DNA of 64,000 nucleotides from Paludibacteraceae bacterium (GTDB lineage: Bacteria; Bacteroidota; Bacteroidia; Bacteroidales; Paludibacteraceae), in the NCBI GenBank assembly GCA_017527495.1, contig JAFXPY010000001.1:97072-161071 (forward strand), given 5' to 3'. A program made the translations under genes and the position numbers. The notes beneath the pieces were generated by a model. The model made no database searches and was not told where the DNA came from. It was given only the letters and a program-made list of their open reading frames with translations. Below are positions 54,354 through 63,553 of this stretch, one piece after another. The number at the start of each line of letters is the position of its first letter. Position 1 is the stretch's first letter.

Positions 54354-55224
54354 AATATACATATTACTCTTTATCTTGTCGCTGTCAGTCTTGTCGTGCA
54401 GGCATGAACCAGCTCCGCCGGAGCGAATGATTGTTGAGGGGTGGATTGACAAAGATGGTTTCCCGTTCGTTATTTTGCATCGTAGCTATGTCTTTGCAGA
54501 ACATGAAAATAACGACGGAACAATAGAAGATGTAATCAAGAACCAAATGGTAATATTCGGACGGGTTGTAATTTCAGATGGAGAAAGAGAAGTTGTCCTA
54601 ACTGGTAGAGTGGACACCAATTTTATGCCTCCTTATGTCTATACAACGGCGGAAATGAAAGGCGAAGTAGGTAAAGAATATTTCCTGACTGCCACTTACG
54701 GAGACCTGTCTGCAACAGCATCTACAACAATATTGCCTCCCAAAACAATTGATTCAATAACTGTCCAAGAAGATGAAAAAGGCAGAATGAATGTTGTAAT
54801 GCATTTGAGCGGTTTTTCTCAAGATAGTATGAGCTATTATGCCGTTTTTGTCCGCCAATTGCCATCCCGTCAATTCTATTTTGCTCCAATAAGCAATTTC
54901 GACAATAGCAAAGCAACTGCCGGAAGACTGAAAATCAATGTCTATAATCCATTTGCAAGCACTCAAGATGAGATATTGTCGGTGTTCAAACCTTTTCCGA
55001 AAGACACAAGCAATGTCTATCAAATCAAGTTGGCTCGTATTGACAGGGATGCCTACTCATTTTGGGAAGACTATGCCAATCAGAGTGTGATGCAGGGCAT
55101 GTTTTATGTGCCTGTTTATACCAACATGCGGAGCAATATCTCCGGCGGTTATGGTGTTTGGACCGGTATGGGAGGCGTCAATTGCCTTATAAAAACAGCA
55201 AAAGACACCACATATATACCATAA
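54340..55224 (+). CDS. DUF4249 lipoprotein paired with TonB-dependent receptor
   Basis: A 294-residue lipoprotein with lipobox SVLSC (Cys20). The opening EPAPPERMIVEGWIDKDGFPF and the strands GEVGKEYFLTATYGDLSAT, TTILPPKTIDSITVQEDE match DUF4249, a family almost always encoded right after a TonB-dependent receptor in Bacteroidota. It probably sits on the receptor as a surface lid or capture protein, in the way SusD does. It overlaps the receptor gene by 14 nt. A perfect 15-bp hairpin includes its stop codon. Somewhat short for the family, but the domain appears whole, ending in the GVWTGMGG segment. Confidence 0.82.
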   Translation: MANSKIYILLFILSLSVLSCRHEPAPPERMIVEGWIDKDGFPFVILHRSYVFAEHENNDGTIEDVIKNQMVIFGRVVISDGEREVVLTGRVDTNFMPPYVYTTAEMKGEVGKEYFLTATYGDLSATASTTILPPKTIDSITVQEDEKGRMNVVMHLSGFSQDSMSYYAVFVRQLPSRQFYFAPISNFDNSKATAGRLKINVYNPFASTQDEILSVFKPFPKDTSNVYQIKLARIDRDAYSFWEDYANQSVMQGMFYVPVYTNMRSNISGGYGVWTGMGGVNCLIKTAKDTTYIP

Positions 55225-55252
55225 GAGAGGCAAGATTTCTTGCCTCTCTTAT
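55221..55252. terminator. Perfect 15-bp hairpin over the DUF4249 stop codon
   Basis: Arms ATAAGAGAGGCAAGA and TCTTGCCTCTCTTAT with a 2-nt central loop; the TAA stop lies inside the left arm. No strong T run follows on either strand, so it may stop transcription from both sides imperfectly or protect the 3' end. It separates the convergent DUF4249 and pgk genes. Confidence 0.65.
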
Positions 55253-55308
55253 CTCTCACTTCTTGCAGCGCAGCGTTCTTATCTCTTACTTCTTGCAGCG
55301 CAGCGTTC
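55249..55308. repeat. Two 30-bp tandem units
   Basis: Two copies of a 30-bp unit with core ACTTCTTGCAGCGCAGCGTT, differing at one base (TCTCTC/TCTCTT). They lie between the hairpin and the pgk stop codon. The ACTTCTT word links it to the other intergenic repeats. Confidence 0.8.
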
Positions 55309-55314
55309 TATTTT

Positions 55315-56568
55315 CTATTCTCCTTTGATAGCAGCAACGCCCGGAAGTACTTTACCTTCTATGGCCTCAAGCAATGCACCACCGCCTGTTGAAATATAGC
55401 TTACTTTGTCAGCCATACCGAATTTGTTGATGCAGGCAACTGAATCGCCACCACCAATAAGCGAGTAGGCACCATTGGCTGTTGCTTTGGCTATAGCCTC
55501 TGCTATTGCACGGCTACCACCTGTGAAGTTGTCGAACTCAAATACTCCGGCAGGACCATTCCAAAGAATAGTCTTTGCGCCTTCAATAGCCTCTGCAAAG
55601 AGTTTGCGAGTCTCTGGACCGGCATCAAGACCTTCCCAACCATCAGGGATAGCATTGGCTGCAACAACTTGTGTGTTGGCATCGTTGGAGAATGCATCTG
55701 CTGCTATGCAGTCTGTTCCTAAAACAAGATTGACACCTTTGGCTTTGGCCTGTGCTATGATGTCGAGAGCAAGCTGAAGCTTGTCGTCTTCGCAGATTGA
55801 ATTACCAATCTTGCCACCTTGAGCCTTGGCAAATGTATAGGTCATACCGCCGCAGAGAATCAAGTTGTCAACTTTGTCCATCAAATTCTCAATGATACCA
55901 ATCTTTGTTGATACTTTCGAACCACCCATGATAGCAGTGAATGGACGCTTGATATTAGAGAGAATATTGTCAACGGCTTGCACTTCTTTTTCCATCAAGA
56001 AACCGAGCATCTTGTTGTCGGTATCAAAATAGTCGGCAATAACGGCTGTTGAAGCATGTTTGCGGTGAGCTGTACCGAAGGCGTCATTAACATAGCAGTC
56101 GGCGTAGGAAGCCAATGTCTTTGCAAATTCTTTTTGCGAAGCTTTCATGGCCTTCTTTGCTTCGTCATAAGCAGGATCTTCTTTGTCTATGCCTACCGGC
56201 TTGCCTTCTTCTTCAGGATAGAAACGAAGGTTTTCAAGCAGCAGAACCTCGCCGGCCTTAAGTGCGTCAGCAGCCTCTTTGGCTTTTGCACAGTCAGGAG
56301 CAAACTTAACTTCTACTCCAAGAGCTTTGCCTACGGCTTCACGAATCTGACCAAGACTCATCTTGGCATTTACTTTACCTTTCGGTTTGCCCATGTGGCT
56401 CATGATAATCAACGCACCACCTTTGTCGAGAATATAACGAAGGGTAGGGAGAGCACCGCGGATACGGGTGTCGTCTGTGATATTGCCATTCTCATCGAGT
56501 GGAACATTGAAATCCACACGAACAATCGCCTTCTTACCGGCGAAATCATAATTGCTGATAGTTTGCAT
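55315..56568 (-). CDS. pgk: Phosphoglycerate kinase
   Basis: A 417-residue cytoplasmic glycolytic enzyme converting 1,3-bisphosphoglycerate and ADP to 3-phosphoglycerate and ATP. Signature near the N terminus is [16 protein letters not shown] (residues 13-28), then [30 protein letters not shown] and [12 protein letters not shown]. The C-terminal domain has [20 protein letters not shown], a conserved block around the ADP site, and near the end [15 protein letters not shown] and [17 protein letters not shown]. Length fits the family, with a small insertion common in Bacteroidales. It has its own exact consensus promoter 38 bp upstream, consistent with strong constitutive expression. Confidence 0.97.
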   Translation of the reverse strand: MQTISNYDFAGKKAIVRVDFNVPLDENGNITDDTRIRGALPTLRYILDKGGALIIMSHMGKPKGKVNAKMSLGQIREAVGKALGVEVKFAPDCAKAKEAADALKAGEVLLLENLRFYPEEEGKPVGIDKEDPAYDEAKKAMKASQKEFAKTLASYADCYVNDAFGTAHRKHASTAVIADYFDTDNKMLGFLMEKEVQAVDNILSNIKRPFTAIMGGSKVSTKIGIIENLMDKVDNLILCGGMTYTFAKAQGGKIGNSICEDDKLQLALDIIAQAKAKGVNLVLGTDCIAADAFSNDANTQVVAANAIPDGWEGLDAGPETRKLFAEAIEGAKTILWNGPAGVFEFDNFTGGSRAIAEAIAKATANGAYSLIGGGDSVACINKFGMADKVSYISTGGGALLEAIEGKVLPGVAAIKGE

Positions 56569-56605
56569 ATCGTATGTTTTTAGTTAAAATTTTATTTTCA
56601 ATATG

Positions 56606-56637
56606 CAAAATTAATATTTATTTGTAAAATATGCAAA
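56606..56637 (-). promoter_or_regulatory. pgk: Consensus promoter of pgk
   Basis: Minus strand: TTTG (56637-56634) - 20 nt - TAATTTTG (56613-56606). The leader would be about 30 nt. Confidence 0.82.
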
Positions 56638-56654
56638 TCAAGAGCGACTAAACA

Positions 56655-56689
56655 CAAAAAAAATAGTGCAGAACGAATGTTCTGCACTA
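56655..56689 (-). terminator. Terminator after the vWA gene
   Basis: An 11-bp perfect stem (TAGTGCAGAAC / GTTCTGCACTA, 56664-56689) with a 4-nt loop, followed on the minus strand by eight T and GTG. It lies about 60 bp beyond the vWA stop and just upstream of the pgk promoter. Confidence 0.9.
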
Positions 56690-56751
56690 CCGATTGAGAA
56701 TAGTTGTTCTTTTCGTAGTATCTGATTATTGTGAAAAAGTTTATTCTTTTT

Positions 56752-57486
56752 CTATTTTTGATCTTCAAAGAAGTCAGCATCTGATTCCATTGCGCTGTAA
56801 TATGCCATTTTTTCTTCTTTACTCATGTTTTTAGTGGCCTCTCTGCTTTTTGCTATTCTGGTATTATAGTTGATACTTGCCATTGCAGCCACTGTAAACG
56901 ATTCTCTCATGCCGCTATTTGTGTATTCAAATTCGCGTGTGTTTTTGATATTCAGTCTTTTGGCTGTTTCCATGACATCTTGATTGGCTCCCATAAATGC
57001 AAATGTCCAGCCCTTTTCGCGTAAGCGACCTACTAAATCGTAAACTTCTTTACCACTATATTCGCGTGAGGAATTTTCTTGGCCGTCAGTGATTACTGTT
57101 ACCAGTCCTATGGCATCATCATATTTATCGACTTCCTTTTCAAGTGCTGTCAGCGATATGCCCATTGCATCGTATAATGCGGTGCATGCTCGTGGACAAT
57201 ATTCACGATCGATGTCTTTCACATTATCTATCTTTTCATGTTTGTAAATATAACGCATTGTGTCGTCGAAAAATACGAGCGTTACATTTTGCTCAATTTC
57301 CGCATTGTCTTCAGCTGCCTTGCGTATTGTACCCAACACTTCGTTGCAACCGCTGCGCGCTGCCTCTTCTATTTTGTGCATACTCCCACTCTCATCCAAA
57401 ATTATCAGATTAAAGATGTGTGTTTTTTCATCTTTGATTAGTTCTTGTGGAGCGTTTTCTTGCTCTTTCTTTTTTGTAAATAACAT
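56752..57486 (-). CDS. Cytoplasmic von Willebrand factor A domain protein
   Basis: A 244-residue protein without a signal peptide or membrane helix. Residues 25 to about 200 form a vWA domain with a full metal-ion-dependent adhesion site: DESGS (31-35), the Thr in CPRACTALYDAMG, and the Asp in VTVITDGQENSS. Middle part LVGRLREKGWTFAFMGANQD and a C-terminal helical tail (KSREATKNMSKEEKMAYYSA) with an acidic end. Similar single-domain vWA proteins are found in many bacteria, often of unknown role, some beside stress or tellurium-resistance genes. It is 68 bp downstream of the Nudix regulator gene with no promoter seen between, so they may share a transcript. Ends at a strong terminator. Confidence 0.82.
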   Translation of the reverse strand: MLFTKKKEQENAPQELIKDEKTHIFNLIILDESGSMHKIEEAARSGCNEVLGTIRKAAEDNAEIEQNVTLVFFDDTMRYIYKHEKIDNVKDIDREYCPRACTALYDAMGISLTALEKEVDKYDDAIGLVTVITDGQENSSREYSGKEVYDLVGRLREKGWTFAFMGANQDVMETAKRLNIKNTREFEYTNSGMRESFTVAAMASINYNTRIAKSREATKNMSKEEKMAYYSAMESDADFFEDQK

Positions 57487-57554
57487 AGTTTAAATTGTTT
57501 AGTTCGGACTTGTGTCCGTGGTTAATAATAAGGTTTTAGTTTCTGTTCTGATTT

Positions 57555-58265
57555 TTAGAATTCCTTCCCATTAGTATTTTCCTCTTTCATTTTTTTGTAT
57601 TCGAGAGGATTGAATGTGAATAATTTACTTGGGCGATGGCCTGTTGATTCGCTATATACAGTTGGAGTGACAATTCCGGAAGCCATCATTTTTTTCTGAA
57701 AGTTGCGGCGGTCGAAGTGTCTGCCGAGTATAGCCTCATATAGCCTTTGAAGTTCAGGCATGCTGAATTGCTCGTCAAGAAGCATAAATCCTATAGGCTG
57801 GTGATGTAGGTCGCGTTTGAGAGCCAGCATAGCCTCGTCAATAATCTCTTTATGATCGAAGGCTAAAGGTGGTAAATCCTCAATCGGAAACCAGCGTGCG
57901 TCATTAGCGTCGTCACCGCCAATAACATGTGTCCGTTTGACTAATGCATAGAAAGCCACCGTTACTACTCTTCCGCGAGGGTCGCGGTCTAAAGATGAGA
58001 ATACACCGAATTGCTCAATCTGCTCGGGCTCAAGTGATGTCTCTTCTTTCAGTTCGCGAAATGCACATTCTTCAACACGCTCATCCATCTTTAGAAAGCC
58101 TCCGGGCAATGCCCAACTGCCTTTGAAAGGCTCAATGCCACGTTCAACAAGCAAGATATTCAAGTATCTGCCGTCGAAACCGAATATCACGCAGTCTGTT
58201 GTTATTGCTGCGCGAGGGTATTTGTATTCATACCCATCGTCCGTTTTCTTGTAGTCTTCTTTCAT
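57555..58265 (-). CDS. Nudix-domain transcriptional regulator (NrtR-like)
   Basis: A 236-residue protein. Residues about 15-140 are a Nudix domain: TTDCVIFGFDGRYLNILLVERG, PFKGSWALPGGFLKMDE, and a Nudix box G-x5-E-x7-REL-x-EE (GFLKMDERVEECAFRELKEE) followed by TSL where the consensus has a Gly, so hydrolysis may be weakened. Residues about 150-225 are a winged helix (FMLLDEQFSMPELQRLYEAI, FDRRNFQKKMMASGIV), the DNA-binding half of NrtR-type regulators. Family members sense ADP-ribose or sugar-derived ligands and control NAD or sugar genes; in Bacteroides one regulates arabinose use. The window also holds pnuC and its kinase, but no shared operator was recognised. It has its own consensus promoter. 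Confidence 0.85.
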   Translation of the reverse strand: MKEDYKKTDDGYEYKYPRAAITTDCVIFGFDGRYLNILLVERGIEPFKGSWALPGGFLKMDERVEECAFRELKEETSLEPEQIEQFGVFSSLDRDPRGRVVTVAFYALVKRTHVIGGDDANDARWFPIEDLPPLAFDHKEIIDEAMLALKRDLHHQPIGFMLLDEQFSMPELQRLYEAILGRHFDRRNFQKKMMASGIVTPTVYSESTGHRPSKLFTFNPLEYKKMKEENTNGKEF

Positions 58266-58320
58266 ATCTTAAAAAGTAACGAATAAATTGTAAATTTACC
58301 TTAATTGTGTAATTATGACG

Positions 58321-58351
58321 CAAAACTAATACATTTTTTTTAACTGACAAA
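58321..58351 (-). promoter_or_regulatory. Consensus promoter of the Nudix regulator gene
   Basis: Minus strand: TTTG (58351-58348) - 19 nt - TAGTTTTG (58328-58321), about 55 bp before the ATG. Confidence 0.78.
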
Positions 58352-58384
58352 ATATTTTTGTGTATTTTTTACACTTTTTTGATT

Positions 58385-58600
58385 TTTTTCTAAAATACGA
58401 AAGTTTACCACTTGGTTAAATGTTAACACGTAGCGATTTTTTTAAAATAGAATATTCAGGTTAATTACAAATTTATATCCCGTAGGGATTTTCTTTTAAT
58501 GTCTTATTATCAATGATTTAAAAGAAATTCCCTACGGGAAACCGATTAACTAATAGTCCAACAATAGCTATTAAAAGAAATTCCCTAACGGGAAATCTCT
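58385..58600. repeat. Cluster of hairpin elements
   Basis: In the gap 58266-58631 (no gene seen): GGTTAAATGTTAACACGTAG (a degenerate copy of the TCGCGTAGCGA module, near 58414), ATCCCGTAGGGAT with TTTCTTTTAAT (58477-58500), then inverted copies TTCCCTACGGGAA (58528-58540) and TTCCCTAACGGGAAA (58581-58595), each preceded by TTAAAAGAAA. Direct and inverted copies could also pair with each other over about 60 nt. Confidence 0.85.
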
Positions 58601-58631
58601 GACAAAATGAAAAATATGCGAAACTTGAATT

Positions 58632-59918
58632 CTATTCAGCTCTTTTCGACTTTACTATTTGATTTTCTGCAATTTTATCTATTTTGCTGTTTATATGTTC
58701 TTCTAAATTGGCTGTCTTTTCGTAGTACCAACCTGAAAAAGCATAAAATCCTACTGCGGTCAGAAAATAAATGCCTGTTTGCAGCCATAGGACATAATAT
58801 TCGTGCCTTGTCTCCCAAAGACTTGCACCACAACTATTGATATGTATGTAGCCATTGATGGCGTATGTTGACGGAAAGAGTCGTGCAAAATCAGCCCAGA
58901 ATTGTGGTAGGTTACTTGAAGGCCATGATGCGCCTGACAAGAATAGCAACACGATAGACGAAAACAGAAGAGTTACCATTGCCGTCTCTCTTTCTCGTAT
59001 AAATACGCTCACGGTCATTGAAAAAAATGCTGTTGCAAGCAAAAAAGGAACCGTAAAACGCATGATGTCAAGGGGATTTCCTATGTGCGGGAGGTCAAAA
59101 AGACGTGGTACAAGTAGTAACGCATATACCGAAAGTCCAAAATATATTGAGAAATAGGCAAAGGCCCTGCCGAATACAAGTCGGAATGTGCTTCGTTCGA
59201 ATTTCCTACCTTCTATATAATATAATTCGCCATTTTTCTCGCGTGCAATACCTGCCAGCATACAGATACCGAAAAACATCGTTTGGTAGAGAATCAAGAT
59301 TAGCACCGAAGGTAAAAGATACGATGGATAGCCACCGGCAGGATTATAGAGCATTACTGTTTCGTATCTGAGTGGTTGAGCAAGTGTCTGAGCCATGGCT
59401 TTGTCGTTGCCAAGAAGTTCGTAGCGCTGTGTCTGTATCTTTACGTGTTGGTCGAGCATGACGAAGTTGGACGCCTGCAACACATTTTTGTAGTATAGAA
59501 ACGACGACATATCGCAATAGACCGACACTGTGGCCTGAGCACCGGCTGTCAGAATGTTTTTCTCAAAGTCTGAAGGAATATAAATAATTCCATGTATTTT
59601 GCGCTCGTGGTAAAGACTTTCCGCCTCGTTCATGTTGGTGCATTTGTAGGATACAGCCACTTCGCGAGTTGCATCAATCATGCGTATGTACTCGCGCGAA
59701 TAATGTGAGGCATTCATGTCAACGACGGCTATCGGCAAATCGACAATAGCTTCATGATAATATATAAATGGGTATAGAATAGGATACGCCAGTACTGCTA
59801 CAAAGAAAATGAGCATTACACCTTTATCACTAAAGATGCGTTTGAGTTCTTGTACATAAACATACCAGACATCTTCTATTCTATAAAGTAGCCATGTTGC
59901 CAAAGGATATTTTTTCAT
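58632..59918 (-). CDS. ABC-2 type exporter permease (second of pair)
   Basis: A 428-residue membrane protein with one N-terminal helix (about 35-55), a long outer domain (about 60-215) and five to six C-terminal helices (about 215-395), the ABC2_membrane_3 layout of YhhJ/YbhR-type efflux permeases. Typical blocks: LPIAVVDMNASHYSREYIRM, IHGIIYIPSDFEKNIL and MLYNPAGGYPSYLLPSVLIL. The C-terminal ~30 residues are soluble and helical. It is 4 bp downstream of the first permease gene and is the last gene of the TolC-HlyD-permease-permease operon. No ATPase domain is fused to it or encoded beside it. Confidence 0.85.
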   Translation of the reverse strand: MKKYPLATWLLYRIEDVWYVYVQELKRIFSDKGVMLIFFVAVLAYPILYPFIYYHEAIVDLPIAVVDMNASHYSREYIRMIDATREVAVSYKCTNMNEAESLYHERKIHGIIYIPSDFEKNILTAGAQATVSVYCDMSSFLYYKNVLQASNFVMLDQHVKIQTQRYELLGNDKAMAQTLAQPLRYETVMLYNPAGGYPSYLLPSVLILILYQTMFFGICMLAGIAREKNGELYYIEGRKFERSTFRLVFGRAFAYFSIYFGLSVYALLLVPRLFDLPHIGNPLDIMRFTVPFLLATAFFSMTVSVFIRERETAMVTLLFSSIVLLFLSGASWPSSNLPQFWADFARLFPSTYAINGYIHINSCGASLWETRHEYYVLWLQTGIYFLTAVGFYAFSGWYYEKTANLEEHINSKIDKIAENQIVKSKRAE

Positions 59919-59922
59919 TGTT

Positions 59923-61092
59923 CTATTCTCCGATATAATCCGGATTGAGTGCGGCTTTACGCAGTCTGCCTGCAGCCGGAATTGTTATTAATACTGCTGC
60001 CATAAGTATGGCAAAACGGAAAAATGATTGTGTTACGGGCAGTCCCATCAGCATTTGATCTATTGTGATCATATAGTAATGCCGGAGTGGAACCAACCAT
60101 GTTAGAGCCTGAAAAGGTGACAGCATCGCTTCCACGGGGTAGGAAAAACCCGAAAGTGTGTAGCATAATGTACCATAGAGAGAGCATATACTTATTGCCA
60201 CACCCGGCATAGGCAACAGCTCAACTACGAAGACGGCAACAGACTGCATTGCAATGATATATGCCACCATGGCGACATTAAGGAATATAAACGAACCCGA
60301 CATCGGGAAATGCATCACCTTGAACATAACAACATTCATTGCCCATCCCATTATGCTGAACAGAATGGTGTAGGGTAGCATCTTGCCTATTATGGCAACA
60401 GCCATGTTGTTGTCAGCTGCTGCAAGCCAGCCTTTGGCCGTTTGTATCTTAAGTTCATGTGTGAGAGAAAAAACAGACAAGAGCAACACCATCAAACCAA
60501 GTGTACCGGGAAGAATAGTGGTGCTCAGATATACAGAATAATTCACCCACGGGTTGCCGAGAATATGTGTGTCAACAACGATGGGTTGTATTATAGGCAT
60601 GATTTGATAGTCGCGATATCCTCTGCCTCGCATTACTTCTCTCTGTACTGCTCCTGAAGCCAGATTGGCCATGGTCATAAGCTGCTTGTAGGCAAGTGTG
60701 CCGCCAAGTGTATAGGCTGAATTGGCATAGAGAGTGATGGTTGGACGCTTGAACGACAAAAGGTCGGAATAAAGATTTGCAGGAATATACATAAATGCAT
60801 ATATCTCGCCTCTTTGCATGGCTTCACGAGCCTCTGTGTAGTTGGCATATTCAGCAACAACCCTAACCGCCTGACCTGCATCTACTTCACGCTTTATCAT
60901 GCGTGAGATATTAGTATGGTCGCAATCCACAATTCCTACAGGTAGTTTTTGAGGAACTCCTTCATTGAGCATACTCAGATAGAACAGACAGCAAAAAGCC
61001 ATAACAAATATTGACCCAAAGATGTATAAAGGTCGGGACATCATTTGTCGGCACTCGCGCAAAAATACTGCTTTTAATCCTTTTTTTAGCAT
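59923..61092 (-). CDS. ABC-2 type exporter permease (first of pair)
   Basis: A 389-residue membrane protein of the same layout as its neighbour: a helix near residues 24-44, an outer domain (KLPVGIVDCDHTNISRMIKR, IYAFMYIPANLYSDLLSFKR), then a helix cluster (about 180-375) with IIQPIVVDTHILGNPWVNY before it, a hallmark of the ABC2_membrane_3 family (P-x-N-P-x-x-x-Y). Paired permeases form the membrane core of drug or lipid exporters that join an HlyD-type adaptor and TolC. It lies 9 bp after the adaptor gene and 4 bp before the second permease. Confidence 0.85.
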   Translation of the reverse strand: MLKKGLKAVFLRECRQMMSRPLYIFGSIFVMAFCCLFYLSMLNEGVPQKLPVGIVDCDHTNISRMIKREVDAGQAVRVVAEYANYTEAREAMQRGEIYAFMYIPANLYSDLLSFKRPTITLYANSAYTLGGTLAYKQLMTMANLASGAVQREVMRGRGYRDYQIMPIIQPIVVDTHILGNPWVNYSVYLSTTILPGTLGLMVLLLSVFSLTHELKIQTAKGWLAAADNNMAVAIIGKMLPYTILFSIMGWAMNVVMFKVMHFPMSGSFIFLNVAMVAYIIAMQSVAVFVVELLPMPGVAISICSLYGTLCYTLSGFSYPVEAMLSPFQALTWLVPLRHYYMITIDQMLMGLPVTQSFFRFAILMAAVLITIPAAGRLRKAALNPDYIGE

Positions 61093-61101
61093 CGTAACAT
61101 T

Positions 61102-62085
61102 TTATTTCAATATGACTGTCATTCCCGGTCGCAAATTAGGTACTTGCATTGTGGGACGAGCCTTGATTTCAAATGTCTTGACATCAAACTGACCATTTGT
61201 TTTTGTGGCGCGCCATGTGGCATAGGATGCTCGTGCTTGTATGTTTGTTATTTGTGCCTGATAGGTGTTGTCTTTTCCCAAAGCAGGAGCGTAAAACTCA
61301 ATTATTTTGCCCATAGTCAGACCTGTAAGCTCGTCTTCTCTCACCGAAAAAGTTAGCCACATATCGCTAAGATCGGTTATTGATAATATTGGTGAGCCGG
61401 AGCCGACCAATTCGCCTGCTTTTGGGAATTTGGCTGTAACTTCACCATCTGCCGGTGCGGTGAGATAAAGCTCGCCCAAGTATGCATTAACTTCCGAAAT
61501 TGCTCCATCGGCTCTTGCCACGAGAGCTTCTGCTGCGTCTTTATCTTCTTGTCGAGCACCTTTAAGAGCCATATTATATTGTGTCTTAGCCGCTTTTGCT
61601 GTGGCAACGGCGGCATTGTACTGAGCCTCTGTTTCGTCAAGTTTCTGTGTAGTTACCACTCCTTTTTCGTGCAACCTTTTTACTCTCTCGTATGATTTGC
61701 GCATGATATCCTCGCCCACAAGAGCTTTCTGCCACATCTCGTACGCACCTTGTATTTGTTCTGTCTGTGCTCCGTTTTGTGCTTTTCTGCTTTGAGCATC
61801 AGCAGCCGAACGCGCTGCTTCGGCTTGAGCCAATTTGGCACGCACCTCAGGTGAATCAATGAATACAAGTGTATCTCCTTTGCGCACTTGTTCGCCCTCA
61901 TCAACAAAAAAGGCTTCTATACGACCTGGAACTTTGCCACTCACGCGATATTCTGCTGCTTCTACTTCACCTTGTATCAAAACAGGCTCAGGGCGAAGAG
62001 CAAGAATTCCTATTACACCTACTATTATTATAATCGAAACGAGTGCGATTAATCCAATCAAAAAATTGTGTTTCTTGTTGTCCAT
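61102..62085 (-). CDS. HlyD/YbhG-family periplasmic adaptor
   Basis: A 327-residue membrane-fusion protein: N-terminal helix (about 9-30), a first lipoyl half (EVEAAEYRVSGKVPGRIEAF, residues 41-60), a long alpha-helical hairpin (about 78-190, with KLAQAEAARSAADAQSRKAQ and KLDETEAQYNAAVATAKAAK), a second lipoyl half (YLGELYLTAPADGEVTAKFP) and a beta-barrel part (LTFSVREDELTGLTMGKIIE). It bridges the permeases and the TolC channel. Gene spacing (13 bp from TolC, 9 bp to the permease) shows one operon. Its substrate is unknown; drug, dye or lipid export is the usual role. Confidence 0.88.
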   Translation of the reverse strand: MDNKKHNFLIGLIALVSIIIIVGVIGILALRPEPVLIQGEVEAAEYRVSGKVPGRIEAFFVDEGEQVRKGDTLVFIDSPEVRAKLAQAEAARSAADAQSRKAQNGAQTEQIQGAYEMWQKALVGEDIMRKSYERVKRLHEKGVVTTQKLDETEAQYNAAVATAKAAKTQYNMALKGARQEDKDAAEALVARADGAISEVNAYLGELYLTAPADGEVTAKFPKAGELVGSGSPILSITDLSDMWLTFSVREDELTGLTMGKIIEFYAPALGKDNTYQAQITNIQARASYATWRATKTNGQFDVKTFEIKARPTMQVPNLRPGMTVILK

Positions 62086-62098
62086 AATATTCTTTTTT

Positions 62099-63553
62099 TT
62101 ATAGTCTTCCTGTATTTTTCTTTAAATAAGTTTCGTACATACGTACTTCTATTGCAGCGTCAATCTTTTCCGAATAAGCTTTGAGCCATGCAGTTTGTGC
62201 ACCAAGCAATTCTGTCGATGTGAGCATACCTTCGTCGAAGGCTGCCTGAGCCATACGCAAATTTTCCTCTGCGTTATTGATGTTGGCTATTGCCATTGCA
62301 AGTTTGCGATTGGCCTCTTGCAGTTGCTGCTGACTCTGTGTGGCCTGTAACTCAATCTTTTCTTTGGCTTCTTCAAGCTGCAAGTCAAGTGTCTTTGCTT
62401 TATGCTTTGCTGCTTTAAGCTGGTAAATATCGTCTGCATGTGCAATAGGTATATTAACTACCACTCCGGCTTGAAATGTACCGCGAAATTGGTGATTATC
62501 GCGATAACCATTGAAGAGGTTCGGACTTGTGGCTATGTAGTTGGCAGAGGCAACAATGTTGGGCATAAGTGTTGAGGCAGTAAGCTTCACTCCTGCATCT
62601 GCCATCTCTTGGGCTTGTTGAAGCATCTGTATTTCGTTGCGTCTCTGCAACACATTGTCCATGTCTATATATTGCATATCTTGCACAGAGAGATTCTCCA
62701 ATCCACTGTCGTCAAGGTGAATGTCTGTGTCGAGAGGCAGACCGATGATTTGGCACAATGCCATTTTTGAAAGAGTAAGACCATTGGTGGCTTTTGCCAA
62801 ACTAACCTCGGCCTCATTGAGCTTGACACGCACTTTGAGTAAGTCGCCCTTTGTCACAGTGCCTTCTTCTGCGGCAGCCGACATATTCTCTTCCACTTGA
62901 CGAAGCATCTTGCAATAACGATCGGCTAACAGATATTTTTGTTCAACAGAAATAACACGCCAATATGCTTCGTCAACACTGACAATGAGTTCATCATTAT
63001 GTTGGTTGGCGCTGAGTTGGGCAATATTCTCAGTGGCTTTTGCAATCTTGTAAAGCTCAACCACTTTACCACCTAAAAAGATAGGTTGCACAACACCTAT
63101 TTGACCTACAAAAACATGATGAACATCAAGCTCGGATAGCTCGCGGATTTCTTTATATTCGCTGGCAGCCCAATCAGACAGTTGTTGGTCAAGCTCTGGA
63201 AATGCCTCACGAAAATCAGCATAGTTGAAATGTTGAGTCTGGAAGGCATCATCCTTGAAAGTAAATGTTCCGTCAGGATTCATCGTACCAAAACTGAAAG
63301 AATATGAGCTTGGCAGAATAAAAAGATTTTTTTCCATCCAAGAGTAACCCCCATTGGCACTTACCTTAGGAAAGAATTTTGCAACAGATGCTTTCTTCAA
63401 ATCTTCTGCAGCACTGATGTTTTCTTTGTCGATTTGAGCTTGCTTATTGCGTTGAAGGGCAAGGTCGCGACAACCATCAAGTGTAAGATTGGTTACAGCA
63501 TTTGCATTTAGCGTAATTAGCAAAATGCTAATCAATAAAAAATTATTCCTCAT
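62099..63553 (-). CDS. TolC-family outer-membrane efflux protein
   Basis: A 484-residue exported protein (signal peptide ending LNANA). Two outer-membrane efflux protein repeats: the first (about 23-240) starts LTLDGCRDLALQRNKQAQID, and the second (about 290-470) has VVNIPIAHADDIYQLKAAKH, NINNAEENLRMAQAAFDEGM and STELLGAQTAWLKAYSEKID, the usual last helix of TolC. Strand segments in between form the channel barrel. It is first in the operon with the HlyD adaptor and two permeases. No consensus promoter was found upstream, but an inverted repeat that could bind a repressor lies at 63713. Confidence 0.88.
   Translation of the reverse strand: MRNNFLLISILLITLNANAVTNLTLDGCRDLALQRNKQAQIDKENISAAEDLKKASVAKFFPKVSANGGYSWMEKNLFILPSSYSFSFGTMNPDGTFTFKDDAFQTQHFNYADFREAFPELDQQLSDWAASEYKEIRELSELDVHHVFVGQIGVVQPIFLGGKVVELYKIAKATENIAQLSANQHNDELIVSVDEAYWRVISVEQKYLLADRYCKMLRQVEENMSAAAEEGTVTKGDLLKVRVKLNEAEVSLAKATNGLTLSKMALCQIIGLPLDTDIHLDDSGLENLSVQDMQYIDMDNVLQRRNEIQMLQQAQEMADAGVKLTASTLMPNIVASANYIATSPNLFNGYRDNHQFRGTFQAGVVVNIPIAHADDIYQLKAAKHKAKTLDLQLEEAKEKIELQATQSQQQLQEANRKLAMAIANINNAEENLRMAQAAFDEGMLTSTELLGAQTAWLKAYSEKIDAAIEVRMYETYLKKNTGRL

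Noticed and set aside
57507..57520. CGGAC-TTGT-GTCCG stem between the Nudix and vWA genes
   Set aside because: Short stem with no T run; could not be supported as a terminator or operator.
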